A DNA stretch of 7,616 nt from Thermoplasmatota archaeon (GCA_018334795.1 JAGXLH010000024.1:10312-17927), one strand, 5' to 3'. Counted from the stretch's first letter, positions 1 through 6,250 are shown. A program made the numbers and translations. The notes: generated by a model not told the origin, from the sequence alone.

Positions 1-893
1 AACACATCTGGTTTTACGTTATTGATCAAATCAAGTGATGCTGCATCAACAGCAACCATATCCGTAGAAGCAACATAGCCAATATCCGGGCAAATAATCG
101 GTCCAGAGAAGGGATCACAATCACAATTTTTAGAAATCCGTTTTATTTCATTGATGTATAATACGTTTTTATCTTGCACACAGGCTTTTGCTGCACAAGC
201 AAGCATGTATTGAAGATCGTATCGTTGATACTCTAGAGCGTTAAACTCACAATTATCAACACAAACCCCGCAACCAAAACAAGATCGTTCACTTCGTTTC
301 CAATCTGATTCATTGACTTTTATGGCATCAAACGGACAAACCTCAGCACACACACCACAATATGTACATTCGTCTTTTTTATAAGCAGGTTTACTTCCAT
401 GATGAAGCCATTTCTTCGTTTCCTTAGTAACTCCACCCATTCCAAAGTTTTTGATTGCACCACCCATCCCAGTAGCGTTATGGCCTTTTACGTGAGCAAG
501 AGATAAAATATGCATAGATTCATGCAGATGCGTTCCAACTTCATAGGTTTCCCCTTCAACTTCAACAGGAACTCCTTTATCATCAATAACTACGTCACAT
601 CCAACCTTTTTCTTGGTGAATCCATGTAACCGGGCTACTTTTTGATACCCGGTCTTGTAATGTCTAGGACTTTTGTATAACACCGTTGTATCATACAAAA
701 AAGGCTTAGCATCGATTGCATGTAACAGATCAATATGTTGTTTCACATAATCTGGTTTAGGAAAAAACTTGTTTTTCATTTCACCCATATGAAGTTTTAC
801 TAATACATCTGAATCAGCAAATGAAGAAAAACCAAGTGATTCTACTGCTTCTTTTAACAAGGATAAATCTGTAAAAAACACGACTTTTTTCAT
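1..893 (-). CDS. DUF362 domain protein with two [4Fe-4S] clusters (3' end cut by window edge)
   Basis: The translation from the ATG at 893 runs 297 codons without a stop to position 1, so the C-terminus is missing; full-length relatives are usually around 350-370 residues. It begins MKKVVFFTDL and has the DUF362 pattern: an N-terminal part with a GMGGAIKNFGMGG glycine-rich stretch (142-154), then an inserted ferredoxin segment. Two clusters are visible: C176-x2-C179-x2-C182-x3-C186-P and C205-x2-C208-x2-C211-x3-C215 (followed by E rather than P). A CDCDPFSGPIICPDIGY segment (257-273) and SxDxVAxDxASxDLI (276-290) follow, as is typical for the family. There is no signal peptide, so it is probably a cytoplasmic redox or electron-transfer protein; the biochemical role of DUF362 is not established. 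It is the second gene of an operon: its ATG overlaps the TGA of the HPS-RraA gene (ATGA) and has a strong ribosome-binding site. The family call is firm; the function is unknown. Confidence 0.9.
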   Translation of the reverse strand, partial: MKKVVFFTDLSLLKEAVESLGFSSFADSDVLVKLHMGEMKNKFFPKPDYVKQHIDLLHAIDAKPFLYDTTVLYKSPRHYKTGYQKVARLHGFTKKKVGCDVVIDDKGVPVEVEGETYEVGTHLHESMHILSLAHVKGHNATGMGGAIKNFGMGGVTKETKKWLHHGSKPAYKKDECTYCGVCAEVCPFDAIKVNESDWKRSERSCFGCGVCVDNCEFNALEYQRYDLQYMLACAAKACVQDKNVLYINEIKRISKNCDCDPFSGPIICPDIGYVASTDMVAVDAASLDLINNVKPDV

Positions 894-2182
894 TTTTTCT
901 GCACCTCCCATTTCTCCAGATAGGTAACTTCACTTAGTGATTTTCCTCGTTTGATTTCTTCTCGGATCCGGTTTTCATGTTCTTTAACATCCAAACTTCT
1001 ATTCGCAATTTCCTGACCTTTTTTACAAGGAACAACAACTACACCTGATGCATCGCCTATAATCCAATCACCCGGACTTACTTGTTGACCACCACAAAGA
1101 ATACACGCATTGCGTTCCCCAAATCCTTTTGGTTCACCAGCATTTGGAACAGTATGTCGACAGAACACTGGCAGATTGATTTTTTTGATTGCTTCTACAT
1201 CTCGGGCTGCACCATCAATAACTACACCAGCTAGATTCTTTTGTTTCGCACTCCACGTTGCAAGTTCACCCCACACCGCAGTAGTTCCTTGATGTGCATT
1301 AATGACCAGTACTTGATTTTCAGAAGCATGCTCTATCGCTTCAACTGGTTTAGCCCAATCTCCATCCAACGTATTCACCGTATATGCCTGGCCCACCATG
1401 TGGACTGAATCCTGTATTGGTTTAATGCCATTCATTGCTCCTTTTCTATGCATCGCATCAGAAATATTAGGTGTGGAAACCTGTTCAAACGCTGTTTTAA
1501 TCTCTGTTTGATCATATTTTTTAAACAAAGTACTTTTTATTCGTTTCTTATCAAGCATCGCTTTTTTGATGATGGTAGTAGCATTAGTAACATCCTCAGC
1601 TTTAGTAATTGCTCCACCAACAATGACGATGGATGCCCCCGCATTGATGACATCAACAACGGTTTCACTATTAATTCCTCCAGCTGCAGCAATAGGAATA
1701 CTAGTGTGTTTTGCTAGTTCCGTAACGATTTGCTCTGGTTTTTGACCGGTCATCTGCTGATCTATTCCTACGTGAACACAAAGATAATCTACACCAAGTC
1801 CACTAATCTTTTTACCTCGTTCAACCGGATTATTTACTCCAAGTAAGTCAACCATGATTTTAGTACCATATTTTTGAGCAGCTGAAACTGCTTCTTCAAT
1901 AGTGCTATCTGCTGCTGCAGCCATGATGCAAATAATATCAGCTCCAGCTTTTGATGCAATCTCAGTTTCAAGAGATCCAGTATCCATGGTTTTTAAATCT
2001 GCAATAATTGTTTTTTTAGGAAACTCTTTTGAAAGTAATCGAAGAATGTCCATTCCTTCACTTTTAATAAGTGGAGTTCCAGCTTCGATCCAATCAACTC
2101 CTCCTTGTACACTTTCTTTTGCAATTTGTAATGCTCGTGAACCATTTACTAAATCAAGAGCAACTTGTAACACTGGATTCAT
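890..2182 (-). CDS. Bifunctional 3-hexulose-6-phosphate synthase / RraA-like (HMG aldolase-fold) fusion protein
   Basis: This is a 430-residue protein counted from the ATG at 2182. Residues 1 to about 210 form an HPS domain of the OMP-decarboxylase superfamily (TIM barrel). It has the metal and substrate motif DLKTMD (62-67), VDLLGV (111-116), HVGID (137-141) and the phosphate-binding AAGGI (167-171) and VGGAIT (188-193) loops. HPS interconverts ribulose 5-phosphate plus formaldehyde and D-arabino-3-hexulose 6-phosphate. In many archaea it works in the pentose-forming direction with a phosphohexuloisomerase, which is not in this window. Residues from about 218 form an RraA-like domain with STPNISDAM (236-244), WGELAT (304-309), DGAARD (323-328) and GDWIIGDASGVVVVP (371-385). 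The fusion is known in archaea, where RNase E is absent, so RNase regulation is an unlikely role. A GTG at 2191 could extend the protein by three residues, but the TATA box at 2206-2212 sits 27 nt from the ATG, which favours a leaderless start at 2182. It is the first gene of the operon with DUF362. Confidence 0.93.
   Translation of the reverse strand: MNPVLQVALDLVNGSRALQIAKESVQGGVDWIEAGTPLIKSEGMDILRLLSKEFPKKTIIADLKTMDTGSLETEIASKAGADIICIMAAAADSTIEEAVSAAQKYGTKIMVDLLGVNNPVERGKKISGLGVDYLCVHVGIDQQMTGQKPEQIVTELAKHTSIPIAAAGGINSETVVDVINAGASIVIVGGAITKAEDVTNATTIIKKAMLDKKRIKSTLFKKYDQTEIKTAFEQVSTPNISDAMHRKGAMNGIKPIQDSVHMVGQAYTVNTLDGDWAKPVEAIEHASENQVLVINAHQGTTAVWGELATWSAKQKNLAGVVIDGAARDVEAIKKINLPVFCRHTVPNAGEPKGFGERNACILCGGQQVSPGDWIIGDASGVVVVPCKKGQEIANRSLDVKEHENRIREEIKRGKSLSEVTYLEKWEVQKK
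902..908 (-). promoter_or_regulatory. Shine-Dalgarno site for the DUF362 gene
   Basis: On the minus strand the sequence GGAGGTG lies 8 nt before the ATG at 893, inside the last codons of the HPS-RraA gene. It fits the anti-SD of 16S rRNA very well. Together with the ATGA overlap it fixes the DUF362 start and points to translation by re-initiation or internal initiation on the shared mRNA. Confidence 0.8.
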
Positions 2183-2205
2183 AGTATGCACATAGAAAAC
2201 CTGTT

Positions 2206-2212
2206 ATTTATA
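2206..2212 (-). promoter_or_regulatory. TATA box of the HPS-RraA / DUF362 operon
   Basis: On the minus strand the sequence is TATAAAT within CTTATAAATAA. Its centre is about 27 nt from the A of the ATG at 2182, the spacing expected between an archaeal TATA box and the transcription start. The mRNA would therefore be leaderless. Inferred from sequence only. Confidence 0.6.
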
Positions 2213-2233
2213 AGAATTGTGATACCACAAAGA

Positions 2234-2239
2234 TTTATA
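2234..2239 (+). promoter_or_regulatory. TATA box of the methyltransferase gene
   Basis: TTTATA within AGATTTATAC, with a purine-rich CACAAAG just upstream that could act as a BRE. The predicted transcription start is near 2262-2264, 8-10 nt before the ATG at 2272 and downstream of the alternative TTG at 2251. It lies about 25 bp from the divergent TATA box of the HPS-RraA operon, so both promoters share one short control region. Confidence 0.55.
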
Positions 2240-2271
2240 CGAGGAAATGATTGTCCTCTCCTAGACTCACC

Positions 2272-3075
2272 ATGAATCGAGTACCTGTCACCAAGTTCAA
2301 CCGTCATCATAACGATCAATTCAACGAATTTTTGAAAAAACTTGAATTGCAAGCGATTGAAACCGCTGAAGAACGCATTCCATTATATCTCAGATGTGGT
2401 ATTAAAGATGCAGATCACATTTTAGATGTTGGTTGTGGATCTGGAATCATAACAAGGGAACTTGCCCTTCTTACCCGTGGAAAAGTTACCGCAGTTGATA
2501 ACTCATATGATATGATTAAGGTAGCTAAAAAATTTTTAAAAAATGTAAAAAACATTCATTTACAAGTCGGAGATGGTGAAAAACTACCATTTGAGGATAA
2601 CACATTTGATATTGTCACCTGTAATCTAGTGTTAATGTGGTCGCATCAACCTCAGCAAATCGTAAAAGAAATGACCCGAGTAACAAAAACAGGAGGACTT
2701 GTATTAGCAAGTTTAGAACCAGATTATGGTGGAAAATTGCATTATCCTGAAAATCAAAAGATCGATCCGATTTTTGCTGGAAAAGCAATCCAGGATAAGG
2801 GTGGTGACCCTCATATTGGACGAAAACTTCGTTGTTTGTTTGTCCAAGCTGGACTTAACACAGAGGTAGGTATTGGTAATAACCGGATTTGGAGTTGTGA
2901 GGAAGACAAAGCATATTATCTTCACGCCCGAGATTTTTATGTAAAAGCACTTGAAAACGCAGGATTAAATCAAAAAGAAATCGATGAATGGGAGTTTTCA
3001 TATTTACAATCACTTGATGAAGGAATTCAACTCAATTTCTTCCCTCAATTTTATGCTATTGGTAAAAAACCATAG
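2272..3075 (+). CDS. Class I SAM-dependent methyltransferase (UbiE/Methyltransf_11 type)
   Basis: This is a 267-residue Rossmann-fold methyltransferase. Motif I LDVGCGSG (51-58) binds SAM, the acidic residue of motif II is in AVDNS (74-78), the DGEKLPFEDNTFD segment (101-113) matches the usual motif around the adenine site, and CNLVLMW (117-123) follows as motif IV. The C-terminal part (about 148-267, starting LEPDYGG) has a GGDPHIGRKL stretch (177-186) that may shape the acceptor pocket. The substrate cannot be told: small-molecule, lipid-quinone or tRNA targets all fit this superfamily. The start was chosen as the ATG at 2272 because the upstream TTG at 2251, seven codons earlier, would precede the transcription start predicted from the TATA box. 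Support for the TTG is a GAGG at 2241-2244. Its stop is only 2 nt before the folD TATA box, so transcripts may also read through into folD. Confidence 0.88.
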   Translation: MNRVPVTKFNRHHNDQFNEFLKKLELQAIETAEERIPLYLRCGIKDADHILDVGCGSGIITRELALLTRGKVTAVDNSYDMIKVAKKFLKNVKNIHLQVGDGEKLPFEDNTFDIVTCNLVLMWSHQPQQIVKEMTRVTKTGGLVLASLEPDYGGKLHYPENQKIDPIFAGKAIQDKGGDPHIGRKLRCLFVQAGLNTEVGIGNNRIWSCEEDKAYYLHARDFYVKALENAGLNQKEIDEWEFSYLQSLDEGIQLNFFPQFYAIGKKP

Positions 3076-3077
3076 TA

Positions 3078-3083
3078 TTTATA
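3078..3083 (+). promoter_or_regulatory. TATA box of folD
   Basis: TTTATA within TATTTATACC, right after the methyltransferase stop codon. Its centre is about 27 nt from the A of the ATG at 3108, so the predicted transcription start coincides with that ATG (leaderless). The core ATTTATAC is identical to that of the methyltransferase promoter at 2233-2240. Confidence 0.6.
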
Positions 3084-3107
3084 CCTCAAATTTTATTGTT
3101 GAAAATA

Positions 3108-3989
3108 ATGCAACAAACAAATTCTACACAAATTGTATCAGGTAAGGATATTGCCCAGCAAATAAAGAATCAAGTTAAAACTGATGTAGAATCAATAACA
3201 AAGCAGTTGAAAAGAAAACCTCAAGTTAAATCCTTTATTGTAGGGGATAATAAGGAATCAAAGTTGTATTTAAAATTACGAAATAAAGCATGTTTTGAGG
3301 TGGGAATCAAAGCAGTTCAACATGAATTTTCAGAAGCAGTAACCTTTAGAGAACTAGCAAATGAAATTGAAAAAACAAACTCCGATGACCAAGTTGACGG
3401 CATCTTCGTGCAATTACCACTACCTAAACATCTTGATGCTCAAAAAGTATTATCTTGTATTCATCCAAGTAAAGACGTTGAAGGATTCACTGCTAAAAAT
3501 ATGGGACGATTAGTAAATAACGATCCATTTCTTGTTCCTTGTACGCCACAGGCAGTCATGCACATTTTAAATCATCATCAGATCCCATTGAAAGGATCCC
3601 ATGTAGTCATCATAAATCATAGTACGGTAGTAGGAAAACCACTTGCATTGTTATGTTTACATGAGAATGCCACGGTTTCTGTTGCTCACGTTTTTACTAC
3701 GAATTTAAAAGCAATTACAAGTCAAGCTGATGTGTTAATCACTGCTGCAGGTGTTCCAAATCTAATCACTAAAGAGATGATAAAAAAAGATGCAGTAATC
3801 ATTGATGTAGCAATTGTAAAAACTGAAAAGGGGATTACAGGTGATGTTGATTTCAAACAAGTAAAAGAAAAAGCATCATTGATAACTCCGGTTCCTGGTG
3901 GTGTAGGACCAGTAACTATTGCGTCAGCACTTCAAAACATAATGAAAGCAACAAATGCTTCATTAAAGGTGAAATACATTAATGAATAA
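3108..3989 (+). CDS. folD: FolD-type methylenetetrahydrofolate dehydrogenase/cyclohydrolase, with substituted active-site residues
   Basis: This 293-residue protein has the usual FolD length and both domains. The family oxidises 5,10-methylene-THF to methenyl-THF with NAD(P)+ and hydrolyses that to 10-formyl-THF in the cytoplasm. Conserved parts are ESKLY (50-54), VDGIFVQLPLP (96-106) with Q102 (E. coli Q98), TPQAV (146-150), VVGKP (174-178), GDVDF (245-249) and ITPVPGGVGPVTIA (259-272). The catalytic Lys, four residues after the Tyr (E. coli K54), is Arg58 (codon CGA at 3279). The Asp of KDVDGF (E. coli D121) is Glu125. The usual GRS of the nucleotide site reads NHS (170-172) and the usual HSRT or HSKT reads HVFT (194-197). 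The protein is therefore clearly in the family, but its activities and cofactor cannot be assumed. The ATG at 3108 is preferred over the TTGs at 3096 and 3099 because of TATA spacing. The end overlaps the DUF131 start by 8 nt. Confidence 0.9.
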   Translation: MQQTNSTQIVSGKDIAQQIKNQVKTDVESITKQLKRKPQVKSFIVGDNKESKLYLKLRNKACFEVGIKAVQHEFSEAVTFRELANEIEKTNSDDQVDGIFVQLPLPKHLDAQKVLSCIHPSKDVEGFTAKNMGRLVNNDPFLVPCTPQAVMHILNHHQIPLKGSHVVIINHSTVVGKPLALLCLHENATVSVAHVFTTNLKAITSQADVLITAAGVPNLITKEMIKKDAVIIDVAIVKTEKGITGDVDFKQVKEKASLITPVPGGVGPVTIASALQNIMKATNASLKVKYINE

Positions 3990-4389
3990 ATGGTTCCTCC
4001 TCCTTCCAATCAGTCTCTTTTTGCTTGGAGTGTTCTTTTTAGGTTATGGTCTTTTCATCGAAGAGGTAACCATTGGATTAGCAGTGTTCATTCCTTTCAT
4101 TATCAGTAATGGAGTGTTTGGTTTTTTAGGAATCATTTGTTTATTCTTAAGTATGATCTCCTTATTTTTTATCTTAGCACATCGGTCATCGATTCCATAT
4201 TCAAACCAATCCCAACGAGGATATGAGGGCGAACATTCTTCAAAAAAATCAAAGATTGGAGGAGTTATTTTTCTTGGACCGATTCCTATTGTATTTGGAT
4301 CAGATAAAAAAATAACTCGATCGATGATTCTTGTAAGCATCATCATCTTGATCATTATTCTTGTCTCACTCATGCTTCACTTTTACTAA
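3982..4389 (+). CDS. DUF131 / TIGR00304 family archaeal membrane protein
   Basis: This 135-residue membrane protein has a hydrophobic N-terminal segment (about 4-24), a second long hydrophobic region (about 31-66, one or two passes), a polar loop rich in Ser, Lys and Gln (67-92) and a C-terminal helix (114-133) of almost unbroken Ile/Leu/Val. The loop ends in GGVIFLGPIPIVFGSDKK (93-110), the motif that marks the DUF131 family of small archaeal membrane proteins; their function is not known. The start codon lies inside the last codons of folD (8-nt overlap, ATGAATAA), with AAAGGTGA at 3965-3972 as ribosome-binding site 9 nt before it, so it is co-transcribed with and probably translationally coupled to folD. 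The 3' end overlaps the convergent permease gene by 20 bp. The family call rests on recognising the motif and topology. Confidence 0.82.
   Translation: MNKWFLLLPISLFLLGVFFLGYGLFIEEVTIGLAVFIPFIISNGVFGFLGIICLFLSMISLFFILAHRSSIPYSNQSQRGYEGEHSSKKSKIGGVIFLGPIPIVFGSDKKITRSMILVSIIILIIILVSLMLHFY
4262..4318. repeat. 11-bp perfect inverted repeat inside the DUF131 gene
   Basis: GAGTTATTTTT at 4262-4272 is exactly complementary to AAAAATAACTC at 4308-4318, with a 35-nt loop. It lies in the codons for GGVIF and DKKITR of the DUF131 motif. On the minus strand it sits 52-108 nt past the permease stop and includes a run of seven T (4312 to 4306), the composition of an archaeal terminator. It could therefore end the ABC operon transcript, but it may also be chance in AT-rich coding sequence. 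Confidence 0.35.
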
Positions 4390-5149
4390 ATGAATAACTA
4401 CCAACAGAAATAGTAATCAGACTAAGTGAAACAACCACGATAAGATTGATAAGCGGGGGATTCACATATAAACTGCCTAAATATGCTGGGCCAAACAAAC
4501 TCCCTCTCAGTCCATCAACCATGTAAAAAACTGGATTGACTCGGGCTATGGTTAACAGCATTGGTGTATCAATCACGGTGAAAAACGCTGAGGATAATAA
4601 GATAAGCGGCATCATGACTAGATTCATGATGATGGGAAATGATTGGAAATCATTCATTTTTGAAGCAAATATAAGACCAAAACCAACCGCGGTAAAGGCA
4701 GTAAATATCATAAACAAGAGAATGAGCAATATTCCTAGGGGCCCTGGAAACGGGATACCTAGGAAAATACTGATCAGCAAAATAATAAAACCTTGCACAA
4801 GCGCAACTGATGCACCACCAAGTGTTCTTCCAATAATAATTGATAACCTGCTTACTGGTGCAACTAAGACTTCTTGAAGAAAACCAAATTGTTTATCCCA
4901 TAATACAGAAATCCCTGTAAACATCGATGAAAACACAATCGCCATGGTAATAATTCCGGGAGCTAAGAAACTGCGGTAATCAATATTGCCAATATCAGCG
5001 AGTTGAAATTGATTAAACCCCGATCCAAGAATCAACAAAAAGAACAATGGCTGGATTATACTAACAACTAAGCGACTTTTTGAGCGAACGAATCGTTTCA
5101 TCTGTCGAAGCCACATCACATAAATGGCTTGAATCTCTAGATTCATCAT
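4370..5149 (-). CDS. ABC-2 type transporter permease (DrrB-like)
   Basis: This 259-residue integral membrane protein has six likely transmembrane helices at about 28-45, 62-83, 112-130, 137-160, 172-192 and 232-252. A short cytoplasmic N-terminus (RQMKRFVRSKSR, 15-26) is typical of ABC-2 permeases. A coupling region QEVLVAPVSRLSIIIGRTLGG lies between helices 2 and 3 (92-112), and RVNPVFYMVDGLRG (203-216) lies before the last helix. The protein would form the membrane half of an exporter with the ATPase encoded just upstream. The substrate is unknown; DrrB-like permeases export drugs, lipids or polysaccharide precursors. The start ATG at 5149 has GGGAG at 5157-5161, 7 nt before it; a second ATG follows immediately at 5146. 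Only 3 nt separate it from the ATPase stop, so the two form an operon. Its stop lies inside the convergent DUF131 gene. Confidence 0.92.
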   Translation of the reverse strand: MMNLEIQAIYVMWLRQMKRFVRSKSRLVVSIIQPLFFLLILGSGFNQFQLADIGNIDYRSFLAPGIITMAIVFSSMFTGISVLWDKQFGFLQEVLVAPVSRLSIIIGRTLGGASVALVQGFIILLISIFLGIPFPGPLGILLILLFMIFTAFTAVGFGLIFASKMNDFQSFPIIMNLVMMPLILLSSAFFTVIDTPMLLTIARVNPVFYMVDGLRGSLFGPAYLGSLYVNPPLINLIVVVSLSLITISVGSYSFSKSEA

Positions 5150-5152
5150 CAG

Positions 5153-6142
5153 TTATCTCCCTCGTTTAAAACGGGGTGGAACAGTTATATTTTTAGTTTC
5201 CTCATCCCTCATAGTTCTTCCAGTATACGAAATAAATACATCATCTAGCGTAGGTTGTCTTACACTGATACTCTTAATTTTAATATCTAGTTTCTGAGCA
5301 CGTTCGATAATGATCGGGATTTTTTCATCACCCTGCTGTACACCTAACGTAAGATGATCATCATAGGTCTCTGTTTTTTTCACCCAGTCTTTCTGTTTCA
5401 GTTCAGTTAACAATTTCTGATTATCAGTACTAGACAGCGTGATAACATCATTACCAATGGATTGTTTTAAATTCCGTATGCTATCCATCACCAATATTTT
5501 TCCATGATCAATAATTCCTATTCTGTTACACAGATTATCTGCTTCATCCATGTAGTGAGTAGTAAGAAAAATCGTAGTTTTTTCTTCACGATTCATTTTT
5601 TTTATATACTTCCAAATAGCCTGTCTAGTTTGGGCATCAAGCCCGAGCGTGGGTTCATCAAGAAACAATACTTTTGGAAAATGCATAAGACCCCGAGCGA
5701 TTTCAAGGCGTCGTTTCATTCCACCTGAATAATTTTTGACAAGCACATCTTTTTTATCCGTTAAATCCACAAGTTCAAAGACTTCATTGATTCGTTCACC
5801 CCGCCTTTTTTTAGAAATACCATACATTCGTGCATGAAAATCAAGGTTTTCAACACCAGTTAGTTCAGTGTCAAGTGCGGGTTCCTGAAACACAACACCA
5901 ATACTTTTTCGAACATCATCTCTTTTATTGATAATATCATGACCTGCGATTTCTGCAGTTCCATTTGTTGGATGAAGCAAAGTGGTAAGCATTTTAATCG
6001 TCGTGGTTTTTCCTGCTCCATTAGGACCAAGGAATCCAAAGATTTCACCTTTTTGAACCGTAAATGAAATATTGTCTACTGCCGTAAGATCTTTGAAATT
6101 TTTTGTAAGATGTTCAGTTTTGATGATGTCCACAGTATTCAA
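5153..6142 (-). CDS. ABC transporter ATP-binding protein (DrrA/CcmA-like)
   Basis: This 329-residue ATPase has all nucleotide-binding motifs intact: Walker A GPNGAGKT (39-46), Q-loop Q86 in VFQEP, signature YSGGM (138-142), Walker B VLFLDEP (158-164), D-loop around GLDA (167-170) and switch His196 in LTTHYMDE. After residue about 225 comes the C-terminal extension found in DrrA-type exporters, with ISVRQPTLDDVFISYTGR (292-309), the conserved end motif of that group. A basic tail PPRFKRGR closes the protein. It energises export through the permease encoded 3 nt downstream. The start is either TTG at 6142 or GTG at 6133: the TATA box at 6165-6170 places the transcript start near 6140, and GGGAG at 6145-6149 is too close to the TTG for a normal ribosome-binding site. 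No ATG is available before residue 51, beyond the Walker A motif. Confidence 0.93.
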   Translation of the reverse strand: MNTVDIIKTEHLTKNFKDLTAVDNISFTVQKGEIFGFLGPNGAGKTTTIKMLTTLLHPTNGTAEIAGHDIINKRDDVRKSIGVVFQEPALDTELTGVENLDFHARMYGISKKRRGERINEVFELVDLTDKKDVLVKNYSGGMKRRLEIARGLMHFPKVLFLDEPTLGLDAQTRQAIWKYIKKMNREEKTTIFLTTHYMDEADNLCNRIGIIDHGKILVMDSIRNLKQSIGNDVITLSSTDNQKLLTELKQKDWVKKTETYDDHLTLGVQQGDEKIPIIIERAQKLDIKIKSISVRQPTLDDVFISYTGRTMRDEETKNITVPPRFKRGR

Positions 6143-6164
6143 GTCTCCCTGTTTTTATGGCTGA

Positions 6165-6170
6165 TATAAA
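6165..6170 (-). promoter_or_regulatory. TATA box of the ABC exporter operon
   Basis: On the minus strand TTTATA lies within GTTTATATC. Its centre is about 26 nt from the TTG at 6142 and 35 nt from the GTG at 6133. The first spacing matches a leaderless TTG start; the second matches a short leader like that predicted for the methyltransferase. Confidence 0.55.
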
Positions 6171-6250
6171 CTCTTCCTAAAAAAAGGTATTCGCTGATAA
6201 TTATTCTAATACAAAAAAAATTCATCATTTTCTAGCACTATTTTTTTTAA

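Noticed and set aside
890..893. A frameshift joining HPS-RraA and DUF362 into one protein.
   Set aside because: The ATGA overlap with a consensus Shine-Dalgarno 8 nt before the ATG is a normal operon junction, and both protein ends look natural.
1448..1717. Plus-strand open frames opposite the HPS-RraA gene, and similar frames opposite the permease, ATPase and elp3.
   Set aside because: They are antisense shadows of well-conserved genes, have no recognisable domains, ribosome-binding sites or promoter, and end inside the real gene.
2247..2264. A five-codon open reading frame (MIVLS) just upstream of the methyltransferase, as a possible leader peptide.
   Set aside because: It lies mostly before the transcription start predicted from the TATA box and only 2 nt after the GAGG, so it is unlikely to be transcribed or translated.
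4732..4765. Inverted repeat TTCCTAGG / CCTAGGAA with an 18-nt loop in the permease gene.
   Set aside because: It falls in codons for a repeated LGI peptide pattern around GIPFPGPLGI between membrane helices, so protein sequence explains it. It has no T-run and no nearby gene boundary.
6207..6250. A- and T-runs upstream of elp3 as a possible terminator or riboswitch.
   Set aside because: No stem-loop or known aptamer core can be drawn; the runs fit the general AT-richness of the promoter region.
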